DNA of 8,606 bases, taken from NCBI GenBank assembly GCA_022701965.1, contig JAKONL010000437.1, positions 1-8,606 of the forward strand, in the 5' to 3' direction. The notes beneath the pieces were generated by a model that was given only the letters and a program-made list of their open reading frames with translations, had not been told where the DNA came from and did not search any database. Both the position numbers and the translations under genes were made by a program. This stretch comes from Burkholderiaceae bacterium. Its GTDB lineage: Bacteria > Pseudomonadota > Gammaproteobacteria > Burkholderiales > Burkholderiaceae. Every line of letters starts with the position of its first letter. Position 1 is the first letter of the stretch. This document shows, in pieces, positions 1-5,719 of the stretch.

Positions 1-434
1 CCGGCGAGCAGCAGGGCAACAAGGAACTGGCGAGCGCGGCCTTCAACGCCCGCGTGATCCCGAGCGTGGCCTACACCGATCCGGAAGTGGCCTGGGTCGG
101 CCTGACCGAGGACCAGGCCAAGGCCGAAGGCATCAAGGTGACCAAGGGCCTGTTCCCCTGGACCGCCTCGGGCCGGGCCATCGCCAACGGGCGCGACGAG
201 GGCTTCACCAAGCTGTTGTTCGACGAGAGCCACCGCATCGTCGGCGGCGGCATCGTGGGCACGCACGCCGGCGACATGATCGGCGAGGTGGCGCTGGCCA
301 TCGAGATGGGTGCGGACGCCATCGACATCGGCAAGACCATCCACCCGCACCCGACGCTCGGCGAGAGCATCGGCATGGCGGCGGAGGTCGCGCACGGCAG
401 CTGCACCGACCTGCCGCCCGTCAAGAAGAAGTGA
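1..434 (+). CDS. lpdA: Dihydrolipoyl dehydrogenase (E3), 3' part only
   Basis: Partial gene: the reading frame is open from base 3, and only the last 143 residues plus the TGA stop are present. E3 reoxidises the dihydrolipoyl groups of 2-oxoacid dehydrogenase complexes with FAD and passes the electrons to NAD+ in the cytoplasm. The visible part is the dimerisation domain of the pyridine nucleotide-disulfide oxidoreductase family. It contains the typical IPSVAYTDPEVAWVG segment, the GGGIVGTHAGDMIGE segment, and near the end HPHPTLGES, which holds the His and Glu of the catalytic His-Glu pair contributed across the dimer. The C-terminus, AAEVAHGSCTDLPPVKKK, resembles as I recall it the E. coli Lpd type used by the pyruvate complex more than the 2-oxoglutarate-operon E3 of Burkholderiales. 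I therefore infer an aceE-aceF-lpdA operon to the left. The family call is very secure; the assignment to the pyruvate complex is an inference from the tail. Confidence 0.95.
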   Translation, partial: GEQQGNKELASAAFNARVIPSVAYTDPEVAWVGLTEDQAKAEGIKVTKGLFPWTASGRAIANGRDEGFTKLLFDESHRIVGGGIVGTHAGDMIGEVALAIEMGADAIDIGKTIHPHPTLGESIGMAAEVAHGSCTDLPPVKKK

Positions 435-476
435 GCGGTGGGGCTGCCGGCCCCGCCGGCTCTCCCCTGAAAGCAG

Positions 477-500
477 AAAACCCGCCGAGGCGGGTTTTTT
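477..500. terminator. Intrinsic terminator between lpdA and the convergent NlpC/P60 gene
   Basis: CCCGCC (481-486) pairs perfectly with GGCGGG (489-494), and the stem can extend through flanking A (477-480) and T (495-498) bases. A run of six T follows the stem on the + strand (495-500). On the - strand the hairpin is followed by four T, so it may also stop the convergent NlpC/P60 transcript, more weakly. It lies 43 nt after the lpdA stop. Confidence 0.88.
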
Positions 501-546
501 GTTGGATGCCGTCGGTTCGTCGGACGGGGTCGGCGAATGCCCGGCC

Positions 547-1092
547 TTACTCGCCGGCGACCTGGCCTTCGTCCTGCACGCGACGGGCGCCGTCGAAGCG
601 CCTTTGCCAGTAGCTGCCGGTCATGTCCTCGACGCGGACCTTGGCGCCCGGCTTGGGTGCGTGGATGAACTTGCCGTCGCCGACGTAGATGCCGACATGG
701 CTGAACGCGCGGCGCATCGTGTTGAAGAACACCAGGTCGCCCGGCTTGAGATCGCCCCGGTCGACCTTCTCGGTCGCCGCGGCCTGCTCTTCGGCACGGC
801 GCGGCAGGAGGTGGCCGATGGTCTGGTTGTACATCGCGCGGACGAAGCCGCTGCAATCGAATCCGGATTCGGCGGTATTGCCGCCGCGACGGTATGGGAC
901 ACCCAGGAAGCCGATCGCGGTGACGACCAGGTCGGACGTGCGATCGACGACGTTCTGGCTCACGTGCTGCAGGTGGCTGACGATGCCTCTTTCGGAAAGC
1001 ATCCGGTCCATCTCGTCCGATCGGTCGTTGGAAGGCGCTGCATGGGCGGCGGAAGCAAGGAGGATCGAGGCAAGTAGGACGGTCATTCGCAT
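547..1092 (-). CDS. Secreted NlpC/P60 family cell-wall peptidase
   Basis: Predicted 181-residue exported cysteine peptidase of the C40 (NlpC/P60) family, which cleaves peptide crosslinks or stem peptides of peptidoglycan in the periplasm. Residues 1-18 form a signal peptide (MRMTVLLASILLASAAHA). A short linker follows, then the catalytic domain from about residue 53 to the end. The triad is visible: Cys80 in GFDCSGFVRAMY, His132 in SHVGIYVGDG and His144 in FIHAP. The segment LPRRAEEQ before the mid-domain GDLKPGDLVFF motif is also typical. I chose the ATG at 1092 because it gives a clean signal peptide and sits directly behind a promoter. Six bases inside, a second ATG (1086) is an alternative. 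The frame stays open to a TTG at 1146, but that would put the promoter inside the gene and spoil the signal peptide. No Shine-Dalgarno sequence precedes the start. The gene is convergent with lpdA. Confidence 0.9.
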   Translation of the reverse strand: MRMTVLLASILLASAAHAAPSNDRSDEMDRMLSERGIVSHLQHVSQNVVDRTSDLVVTAIGFLGVPYRRGGNTAESGFDCSGFVRAMYNQTIGHLLPRRAEEQAAATEKVDRGDLKPGDLVFFNTMRRAFSHVGIYVGDGKFIHAPKPGAKVRVEDMTGSYWQRRFDGARRVQDEGQVAGE

Positions 1093-1099
1093 GGCGCGT

Positions 1100-1128
1100 A
1101 GGATATGGATGACGCGCCTGTGTGTCAA
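1100..1128 (-). promoter_or_regulatory. Sigma70 promoter of the NlpC/P60 gene, predicted leaderless
   Basis: Read on the - strand there is a perfect -35 box TTGACA (1128-1123), a 17-nt spacer, and a -10 box TATCCT (1105-1100, four of six consensus bases). Only seven bases separate the -10 box from the ATG at 1092, so initiation at the usual distance would fall on or within a base or two of the A of the start codon. This fits the absence of a ribosome binding site. Confidence 0.72.
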
Positions 1129-1284
1129 CTTCTGAACGCTATTCAAAACATTTCGTAACTCATTGATTTTGTTGAGATTTCTTGGTTTGAGGGGGTCTAG
1201 TTACGTAAAAAGTATGCATTCCTGGGGCTATTGGGTGCAATTTGGAAGTAAGCCGAAAGTTTGTTAAACCTTGTTTCAATGCTC

Positions 1285-1321
1285 AATTGCAACCGAATGC
1301 TGGTTGCAATTAATTGCAACT
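1285..1321. promoter_or_regulatory. Array of AATTGCAAC half-sites, candidate operator
   Basis: Three copies of one half-site lie in 37 bp. AATTGCAACC (1285-1294) is in perfect 10-bp inverted orientation to GGTTGCAATT (1302-1311) across a 7-nt spacer. The second copy abuts a third, AATTGCAAC (1312-1320), giving the exact 18-bp palindrome GTTGCAATTAATTGCAAC (1303-1320). A degenerate fourth half, GGTGCAATT, lies at 1234-1242 (one mismatch). The block ends six bases before the ribosome binding site of the sugar dehydrogenase gene, where a repressor would be expected to act. In RNA the same bases could form competing hairpins. The cognate regulator is not visible in the window. Confidence 0.6.
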
Positions 1322-1326
1322 CGATC

Positions 1327-1331
1327 GGAGG
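1327..1331 (+). promoter_or_regulatory. Ribosome binding site supporting a TTG start
   Basis: GGAGG, followed by TGA, lies seven bases before an in-frame TTG at 1339. The next in-frame ATG (1384) has no comparable sequence in front of it, so this site is what decides the start of the sugar dehydrogenase gene. Confidence 0.75.
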
Positions 1332-1338
1332 TGAACTT

Positions 1339-2490
1339 TTGGCTACACGAATTAAGAAATCCTTGGGATCTGCCTGCTCAGAAATGGTGCGGCCTTTGCT
1401 GTTCTCTGCCGCACTCGCGTGCATCGGCGTGGGCACCTCCGCCCAGACGATGACGGGTGTCGATACCGTCGCATCCGGTCTCGAGAATCCCTGGGGCGTC
1501 GCGTTCCTGCCGGACGGCCGCTTCCTCGTGACCGAGCGTCCCGGCCGGCTGCGCGTGGTCGCGGCGGACGGAACGCCCGGCGCGCCCGTGTCGGGCCTGC
1601 CGGCCATCGATGTCCGCGGCCAGGGCGGCCTGCTGGATGTGGACGTCGACGCCGATTTCGCTGCGAACCGCACCCTCTATGTCTGCTACTCGGAGCCCGG
1701 TGCGCCGGGGGCGGGAAACAGCACGGCGCTCGCCAGCGCCCGGCTGTCGGCGGACAACGCCCGGCTCGAGAACGTCAAGGTGCTGTTCAGCCAGCGGCCC
1801 AAGGTGTCGAGCAGCGCGCACTTCGGCTGCCGGATCGTCCAGGCGCGCGACGGCATGCTCTTCATGACGCTCGGCGACCGCTTCAGCCGCCGGGACGACG
1901 CGCAGAAGCTCGACAACCACATCGGCAAGGTGATCCGCATCCGCAAGGACGGCTCGGTGCCGGCCGACAATCCCTTCGTCGGGCGCCAGGGGGCGCTGCC
2001 GGAGATCTGGAGCTACGGCCACCGCAACGGTCAGGGCGCGACCCTCGGGCCCGACGGCCGCCCCTGGATGCACGAGCACGGCGCGCAGGGCGGCGACGAG
2101 ATCAACGTCGCCCAGGCCGGCAGGAACTACGGCTGGCCCGTCATCACCCACGGCGAGAACTACGGTGGCGGAAAGATCGGCGAGGGCACCGCCAAGGCCG
2201 GCATGGAGCAGCCGCTGCACTACTGGGTGCCGTCGATCGCGCCCTCGGGCATGGCGTTCCTGACCAGCGACCGCTACGGCGCGGCCTGGAAGGGCAACCT
2301 GTTCGTCGGCTCGCTCAAGTTCGGCTACCTCGACCGCATCGTGCTCAAGGACGGCAAGGTCGTGTCGGAACAGCGATTGCTCGAGGACGGCAACGTGCGC
2401 ATCCGCGACGTGAAGCAGGGTGCGGACGGCTGGCTCTACGTGCTGACCGACGAAGCCAGGGGCCGGCTTTTGAGGCTGAAGCCGCAGTAA
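1339..2490 (+). CDS. Exported PQQ-dependent aldose/sorbosone dehydrogenase family protein
   Basis: Predicted 383-residue six-bladed beta-propeller of the glucose/sorbosone dehydrogenase family (the family of soluble PQQ glucose dehydrogenase and E. coli YliI). Members oxidise aldose sugars at C1 in the periplasm and pass electrons from PQQ to an external acceptor. Visible landmarks are GLENPWGVAFLPDG at the start of the propeller, GQGGLLDV, His161 in HFGCR (the position of the catalytic His), His228-Arg229 in GHRNGQG, Glu246 in EHGAQGGDEIN (PQQ and calcium region), NYGWP, and PSGMAF. Residues 1 to about 35 form a signal peptide ending TSA-Q. The start is TTG at 1339, chosen for its ideal ribosome binding site. 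The ATG at 1384 would give a shorter, equally plausible signal peptide but lacks such a site. The frame also runs open upstream to 1261. The gene converges on the lipoprotein gene with only 15 bases between stops and no evident terminator. The true sugar substrate cannot be read from sequence. Confidence 0.88.
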   Translation: MATRIKKSLGSACSEMVRPLLFSAALACIGVGTSAQTMTGVDTVASGLENPWGVAFLPDGRFLVTERPGRLRVVAADGTPGAPVSGLPAIDVRGQGGLLDVDVDADFAANRTLYVCYSEPGAPGAGNSTALASARLSADNARLENVKVLFSQRPKVSSSAHFGCRIVQARDGMLFMTLGDRFSRRDDAQKLDNHIGKVIRIRKDGSVPADNPFVGRQGALPEIWSYGHRNGQGATLGPDGRPWMHEHGAQGGDEINVAQAGRNYGWPVITHGENYGGGKIGEGTAKAGMEQPLHYWVPSIAPSGMAFLTSDRYGAAWKGNLFVGSLKFGYLDRIVLKDGKVVSEQRLLEDGNVRIRDVKQGADGWLYVLTDEARGRLLRLKPQ

Positions 2491-2505
2491 CCGCCGCTTC
2501 TTGCG

Positions 2506-3291
2506 TCAGCGCGGGCAGCGCGACAGCGGCAGGGTGGAGAGCATCGTCGCCCACAGGCGCGACCAGGGCGCCCAGTCGTGGCCGCCATCGGTCGTGAAGA
2601 CGCGGTCGGCCGGCAGCGCGGCGCCGAGCAGGCCGTTGCCGGCCGCGAACCGGTCGGCCCTGCCGTAGCCCAGCCAGAGCTGCGGCGAGCTGATCGCGGC
2701 GTTGGCGGTCGAGCGCTTGAAGCCGGTCCACAGCGCCGTCTCGCGTTCGGTGCGCCGGTCGGCCGATGGATTCGCCGACGCGGTCCAGCGCGCGAGGCCG
2801 CCCGCCTTGGCCACGTCGTCGGCGATCGCCGGGGCACCCAGGTACGGCGCCAGCGCCACGACGCCGGCGATCTCCTGCGGATGTTCCTGCGCGTAGACCA
2901 GCCCGCCGAAGCCGCCGAGCGAGATGCCGACGATCCAGATCGCGCGGTAGCCGTGCGCCCGGGCCGGTGTGATCACGTCGCGGCGCAGGCGGTCGACGAA
3001 AACGTTCTTCTCGTAATAGCCCAGGTGCGCGTCGACGCGCACCACGTCGGCAGCGATGCGGGCGTCCTGCACGGCCTTCACGAACCCCTCGCGCACGAAC
3101 TCGTCGGGGTTCGAATAGACGCCGGGCAGGAGCACGACCAGCGTGTCGGCACGCGCGACGCACTGGCTCGCGTCGAGCTGCGTGTACATCGGGCTGTCTG
3201 CGGAGCGGAGACCGGTGCAGCCACCGGCCAGCATCGACACGGCGCAGGCCAGCGCCAGTCGTCCAGGGGTGGAGGGCCAAGCGTCGCTCAT
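2506..3291 (-). CDS. Lipoprotein alpha/beta hydrolase, substrate unknown
   Basis: Predicted 261-residue alpha/beta-hydrolase-fold protein anchored as a lipoprotein. The N-terminus is a short signal peptide with a lipobox-like end, MLAGGC, and acylation at Cys25. Ala rather than Leu at position -3 makes the lipobox acceptable but not ideal. The hydrolase core shows LVVLLPGVYSNPDEF (strand and oxyanion-hole region), the nucleophile elbow GISLGG with Ser124, a likely acid at Asp213 in GYGRADRF, and His238 in TTDGGHDW, so the triad appears complete. An esterase- or lipase-like activity in the periplasm or at the outer membrane is expected. The ATG overlaps the stop of the upstream HpaB-like gene as ATGA (3291-3288), and no ribosome binding site is seen, so translation is probably coupled. 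Pairing a cytoplasmic oxidoreductase with an exported lipoprotein hydrolase is unusual. I recognise the fold but not a named gene. Confidence 0.85.
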   Translation of the reverse strand: MSDAWPSTPGRLALACAVSMLAGGCTGLRSADSPMYTQLDASQCVARADTLVVLLPGVYSNPDEFVREGFVKAVQDARIAADVVRVDAHLGYYEKNVFVDRLRRDVITPARAHGYRAIWIVGISLGGFGGLVYAQEHPQEIAGVVALAPYLGAPAIADDVAKAGGLARWTASANPSADRRTERETALWTGFKRSTANAAISSPQLWLGYGRADRFAAGNGLLGAALPADRVFTTDGGHDWAPWSRLWATMLSTLPLSRCPR

Positions 3292-4925
3292 CCGGCGGCC
3301 GCCCGGCCCGCGACCGGCGCCGGCAGGTCGACCATCACCGCCTGCCCCGGCACCGTGCAGCCGGTGTCGCAGCACCGGCCCGGCTGGCGGTTGCGCGTGA
3401 TGGCGCGCGCCGGATCGTGCGGCGCCGCGGCCGGTGCGCCGTCGGCGCCGATGCCGCGCTCCAGGATCCGCTCGACCAGCTCGACCTTGGAGCCGAGCGG
3501 GTAGTTGCGGTAGATCTCCTGCTTCATCGCCGCCGGCGAGCCGCCGCCGTGCAGGCTGATCACGCTGTACCAGCCGCCCTGGTAGCCGGCGGTCAGGTCC
3601 TCGATGAAGCGGGCGGTCTCGATGCGCTGCTCGTAGGGCACGTCCGGGTTGGCGCGCAACACTTCGGACAGCTTCGCGGCGGTCTCGGGGTTGTGGTCCT
3701 CGTCGGGGCCGGGCAGGGTGACGATCAGCCCGCCGCTCACGTAGTGGGCGATGCGGTGCATGTCGTAGATCTTGGTGGCCAGCAGCAGCTTGCCGATGTT
3801 GCTGAACACCGGGTCGGGCATGAAGACCTCGCAGTGTTCGTCGGCCTTGGCATAGACGCTCGCCGCCACGCCGCAGGCGAAGAAGCTCTCGGTGATGGTG
3901 ATGAGCTCCACCATCTGCTCGCGCAGGTGCGTCTCCCGGCCCGGATCGAAGCCGTTGGCCTCGCACATCAGCGCGCCGGCGCCGATCAGCAGGTCGCCGA
4001 AGCCCGCGCGCGCGCCGATGCAGCTGTGGCGGTGGTGCGTCGCATAGCTGTAGGTGAGGTGGCCCGAATGCTCCCATTCGCCGGCGTAGAAGACGTCGTC
4101 CCAGGGCACGAAGACGCGGTCGAACATGCACACGCCGGTGCTCTGGCCGTACTTGCGGCTGAACAGGGCGTCGCCGTGCTCGAGCTTCTCGCCGGGCCGG
4201 CCCGCGGGCCGCGCGACGATGGTTAGGCCGGGCGCATCGAGCGGCACCGCGCAGCAGACGGCGAAGTCGGCGTCCTCGCGGCCCATGTTGCGGCACGGCA
4301 TGACCAGCAACTCGTGCACGTACGGCGCGCCGGTGACGATCGCCTTGGTGCCCGAGATCACGATGCCCTTCGCGTTGCGCTCGACCACGTGCAGGTAGCT
4401 GTCGGCATTGGCCTGCTCGTGCGGCCGGCGGCTGCGGTCGCCCTTGGCGTCGGTCATGGCGACGCCGAGCGTCAGGTCCTGGTCCTGGATGCGATGCAGG
4501 TAGTTGTGGAAGCGCGCGGTGTGTTCGGTGCTGCCGCGGGCGTCGTCGATGCGCGCCGAGACCTGGGCGATCGCGTTGAGCGCGTCGTGCGTGAGATAGC
4601 GCTGGGCGCAGCCGGTTTCCTGGCAGACCAGCCGCACGGCCTCCAGCTTGTTGAGCAGGTCGCCCGAACCCGTGTCGATGTGCGAGAGGCGGTTGACGCG
4701 CTTGCCGCTCGTGTGCTGCACGGCCGTCATCAGGCGCTCGTACTCGGGGCGCAAAGCGTAGTCGTAGGTCAGCGCGATGGCGTTGATGCCGGGCTGGAAG
4801 GCGGGCTCGTCGGCGACGCTCTCGACCTTGCGGCCGTCGACGAACACGTTGGGGCGATAGCGCCGCAACGATTCGCGGTATTGCGCGCCGGAGAGCAGAT
4901 GCGAGGGCGGAGCGGTGGCGTTCAT
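3288..4925 (-). CDS. HpaB / 4-hydroxybutyryl-CoA dehydratase superfamily protein with Cys-rich tail
   Basis: Predicted 545-residue cytoplasmic protein of the 4-hydroxyphenylacetate 3-hydroxylase (HpaB) superfamily, which includes FADH2-using monooxygenases and the FAD/[4Fe-4S] 4-hydroxybutyryl-CoA dehydratase AbfD. Alignment from memory with clostridial AbfD is collinear from SGAQYRESLR (12-21) through AMTDAKGDR (156-164) and SGTKAIVTGAPYVHE (191-205) to SLHGGGSP (457-464). Of the four AbfD cluster ligands, Cys99 and His292 have counterparts (Cys106, His298), but Cys103 is Tyr110 and Cys299 is Ala305; a Cys at 302 is nearby. That argues against a standard AbfD-type cluster and for a flavin monooxygenase or a diverged enzyme. 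A roughly 55-residue C-terminal extension contains RCCDTGC (Cys518, 519, 523). The start is ATG 4925, with a weak GAGAGA about ten bases upstream. The frame runs back to 5045, across the start of the divergent gene, which I reject. The gene is coupled to the lipoprotein gene by ATGA. The family is secure; the reaction is not. Confidence 0.85.
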   Translation of the reverse strand: MNATAPPSHLLSGAQYRESLRRYRPNVFVDGRKVESVADEPAFQPGINAIALTYDYALRPEYERLMTAVQHTSGKRVNRLSHIDTGSGDLLNKLEAVRLVCQETGCAQRYLTHDALNAIAQVSARIDDARGSTEHTARFHNYLHRIQDQDLTLGVAMTDAKGDRSRRPHEQANADSYLHVVERNAKGIVISGTKAIVTGAPYVHELLVMPCRNMGREDADFAVCCAVPLDAPGLTIVARPAGRPGEKLEHGDALFSRKYGQSTGVCMFDRVFVPWDDVFYAGEWEHSGHLTYSYATHHRHSCIGARAGFGDLLIGAGALMCEANGFDPGRETHLREQMVELITITESFFACGVAASVYAKADEHCEVFMPDPVFSNIGKLLLATKIYDMHRIAHYVSGGLIVTLPGPDEDHNPETAAKLSEVLRANPDVPYEQRIETARFIEDLTAGYQGGWYSVISLHGGGSPAAMKQEIYRNYPLGSKVELVERILERGIGADGAPAAAPHDPARAITRNRQPGRCCDTGCTVPGQAVMVDLPAPVAGRAAAG

Positions 4926-5043
4926 CGGCTTGTCTCTCTCGTGGGTGTCCCGGTGGGACGCTGACTGTTTTTGTGAGATTCTCCGACGATACGGCGCGGG
5001 CCGCTGTCGCCCGCGTTTCCGACGAATTCCAAGGATCTTCCCC
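4926..5043. promoter_or_regulatory. Divergent promoter region with two inverted repeats
   Basis: These 118 bases separate the HpaB-like gene (leftward) from the isochorismatase-family gene (rightward), so they must hold both promoters. Two exact inverted repeats are visible: GTCCC/GGGAC (4947-4951 and 4955-4959) and CGCGGGC/GCCCGCG (4995-5001 and 5009-5015, 7-nt loop). The second is followed by TTT only and is unlikely to be a terminator. It may be an operator or a leader hairpin. I could not identify convincing -35/-10 pairs in either direction. Confidence 0.5.
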
Positions 5044-5643
5044 ATGCTGCTCGACGCCTCGCAATCCCAACTGGTGCTGGTGGACTACCAGGCCCGCCTG
5101 ATGCCCGCCATCTTCGAGGCCGACGCGGCGGCGGCCAACGCGGTGCGGCTCGGCCGGATCGCCAGGATGCTCGACGTCCCGGTCTGGGGCACCGAGCAGA
5201 ACCCGTCCAAGCTCGGCGAAAACCTTCCCGACATCCGCGCGCTGTGCCAGAAGACGCTGGCCAAGATGCATTTCAGCGGCGTCGAGGAGGGGCTTGGCGA
5301 ATGGTTGCGTCCGCCGGTCAAGGCACCGCAGGGCAACGCCCGCAGCCTGCCCAGGCATCTGCAGAAGCCGGCGGCGGACGAGGAGCGCAATGCCGTCGTC
5401 GTCGCCGGATGCGAGGCCCATGTCTGCCTGCTGCAGACGGCGCTCGACCTGCTGGAGGACGAGTTCGAGGTCTGGGTCGTGACCGACGCCTGCAGCTCGC
5501 GCACCGAGCGCAACCGGGACGCCGCGTTCGACCGGCTCGCGGGTGCCGGCGCCGAGCTGGTGACCACCGAGATGGTCGGCTTCGAGTGGTTGCGCACGGC
5601 CGAGCATCCGGCGTTCCGCGAGTTCCAGGGCCTCATCCGCTGA
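5044..5643 (+). CDS. Isochorismatase-family cysteine hydrolase
   Basis: Predicted 199-residue cytoplasmic hydrolase of the isochorismatase-like fold, a family covering amidases such as nicotinamidase and YcaC-type proteins as well as true isochorismatases. The catalytic Asp-Lys-Cys set is present: Asp14 in LVLVDYQ, Lys74 in KMHFS, and Cys128 in GCEAHVCLLQTALDLL. The start is ATG 5044, with AAGGA (5031-5035) eight bases upstream. Residues about 88-116, between the Lys and Cys motifs, form a Pro- and Arg-rich segment that looks longer than usual for small members and probably is a surface loop. The gene is divergent from the HpaB-like gene and 76 bases upstream of prpE on the same strand, so cotranscription with prpE is likely. 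No neighbour belongs to siderophore or phenazine synthesis, so a genuine isochorismate substrate is unlikely. An amide or related hydrolase is the better guess, with the substrate unknown. Confidence 0.87.
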   Translation: MLLDASQSQLVLVDYQARLMPAIFEADAAAANAVRLGRIARMLDVPVWGTEQNPSKLGENLPDIRALCQKTLAKMHFSGVEEGLGEWLRPPVKAPQGNARSLPRHLQKPAADEERNAVVVAGCEAHVCLLQTALDLLEDEFEVWVVTDACSSRTERNRDAAFDRLAGAGAELVTTEMVGFEWLRTAEHPAFREFQGLIR

Positions 5644-5654
5644 AGAGCGCCTAC

Positions 5655-5676
5655 CGACATCGACATCGACATCGAC
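5655..5676 (+). repeat. CGACAT hexamer tandem repeat
   Basis: Three full copies of CGACAT (5655-5672) and a partial fourth, CGAC (5673-5676), lie 11 bases after the stop of the isochorismatase-family gene. The array is perfect and non-coding. Copy number could vary by slippage between strains. Confidence 0.85.
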
Positions 5677-5699
5677 CCGCTTCGGCTTCGAAGAGCGGG
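5676..5699 (+). promoter_or_regulatory. Hairpin in the prpE leader
   Basis: CCCG (5676-5679) with CTTCG (5680-5684) pairs with CGAAG (5689-5693) and CGGG (5696-5699), giving nine base pairs, a GCTT loop and a two-base bulge (AG, 5694-5695). It ends six bases before the AGGAG (5706-5710) of prpE and has no T run. It is more likely an RNA processing, stability or translation element than a terminator. Confidence 0.5.
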
Positions 5700-5719
5700 C
5701 GCAACAGGAGACAGATCCG

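Larger units (their letters stand above)
1093..1338. other. AT-rich divergent intergenic region
   Basis: This stretch between the NlpC/P60 gene and the sugar dehydrogenase is clearly richer in A and T than its surroundings, especially from 1130 to 1320. It holds the NlpC/P60 promoter at its left end, an 8-bp palindrome TTACGTAA (1201-1208), and a TTGCAA half-site array next to the dehydrogenase gene. I see no convincing sigma70 promoter for the rightward gene and no small coding frame with a good start signal. Confidence 0.6.

Noticed and set aside
1093..1146. 18-residue N-terminal extension of the NlpC/P60 protein from a TTG at 1146
   Set aside because: It would place a near-consensus sigma70 promoter inside the gene and a charged, His- and Arg-rich stretch before an otherwise textbook signal peptide.
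1130..1380. AT-rich island as a sign of recent horizontal transfer
   Set aside because: The low GC is limited to the intergenic region and the signal-peptide start. The flanking genes have host-like composition, and no repeats, integrase or attachment-like sequences are present.
3288..4925. Calling the HpaB-like protein a 4-hydroxybutyryl-CoA dehydratase (abfD)
   Set aside because: Two of the four iron-sulfur ligand positions are not Cys (Tyr110, Ala305), and no 4-hydroxybutyrate genes are nearby, so only the superfamily is assigned.
4926..5045. 40-residue N-terminal extension of the HpaB-like protein from an ATG at 5045
   Set aside because: It would cover the whole divergent promoter region and overlap the start codon of the isochorismatase-family gene. 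The extension is Arg- and Gln-rich and unlike the family, while the alignment to AbfD begins shortly after ATG 4925.
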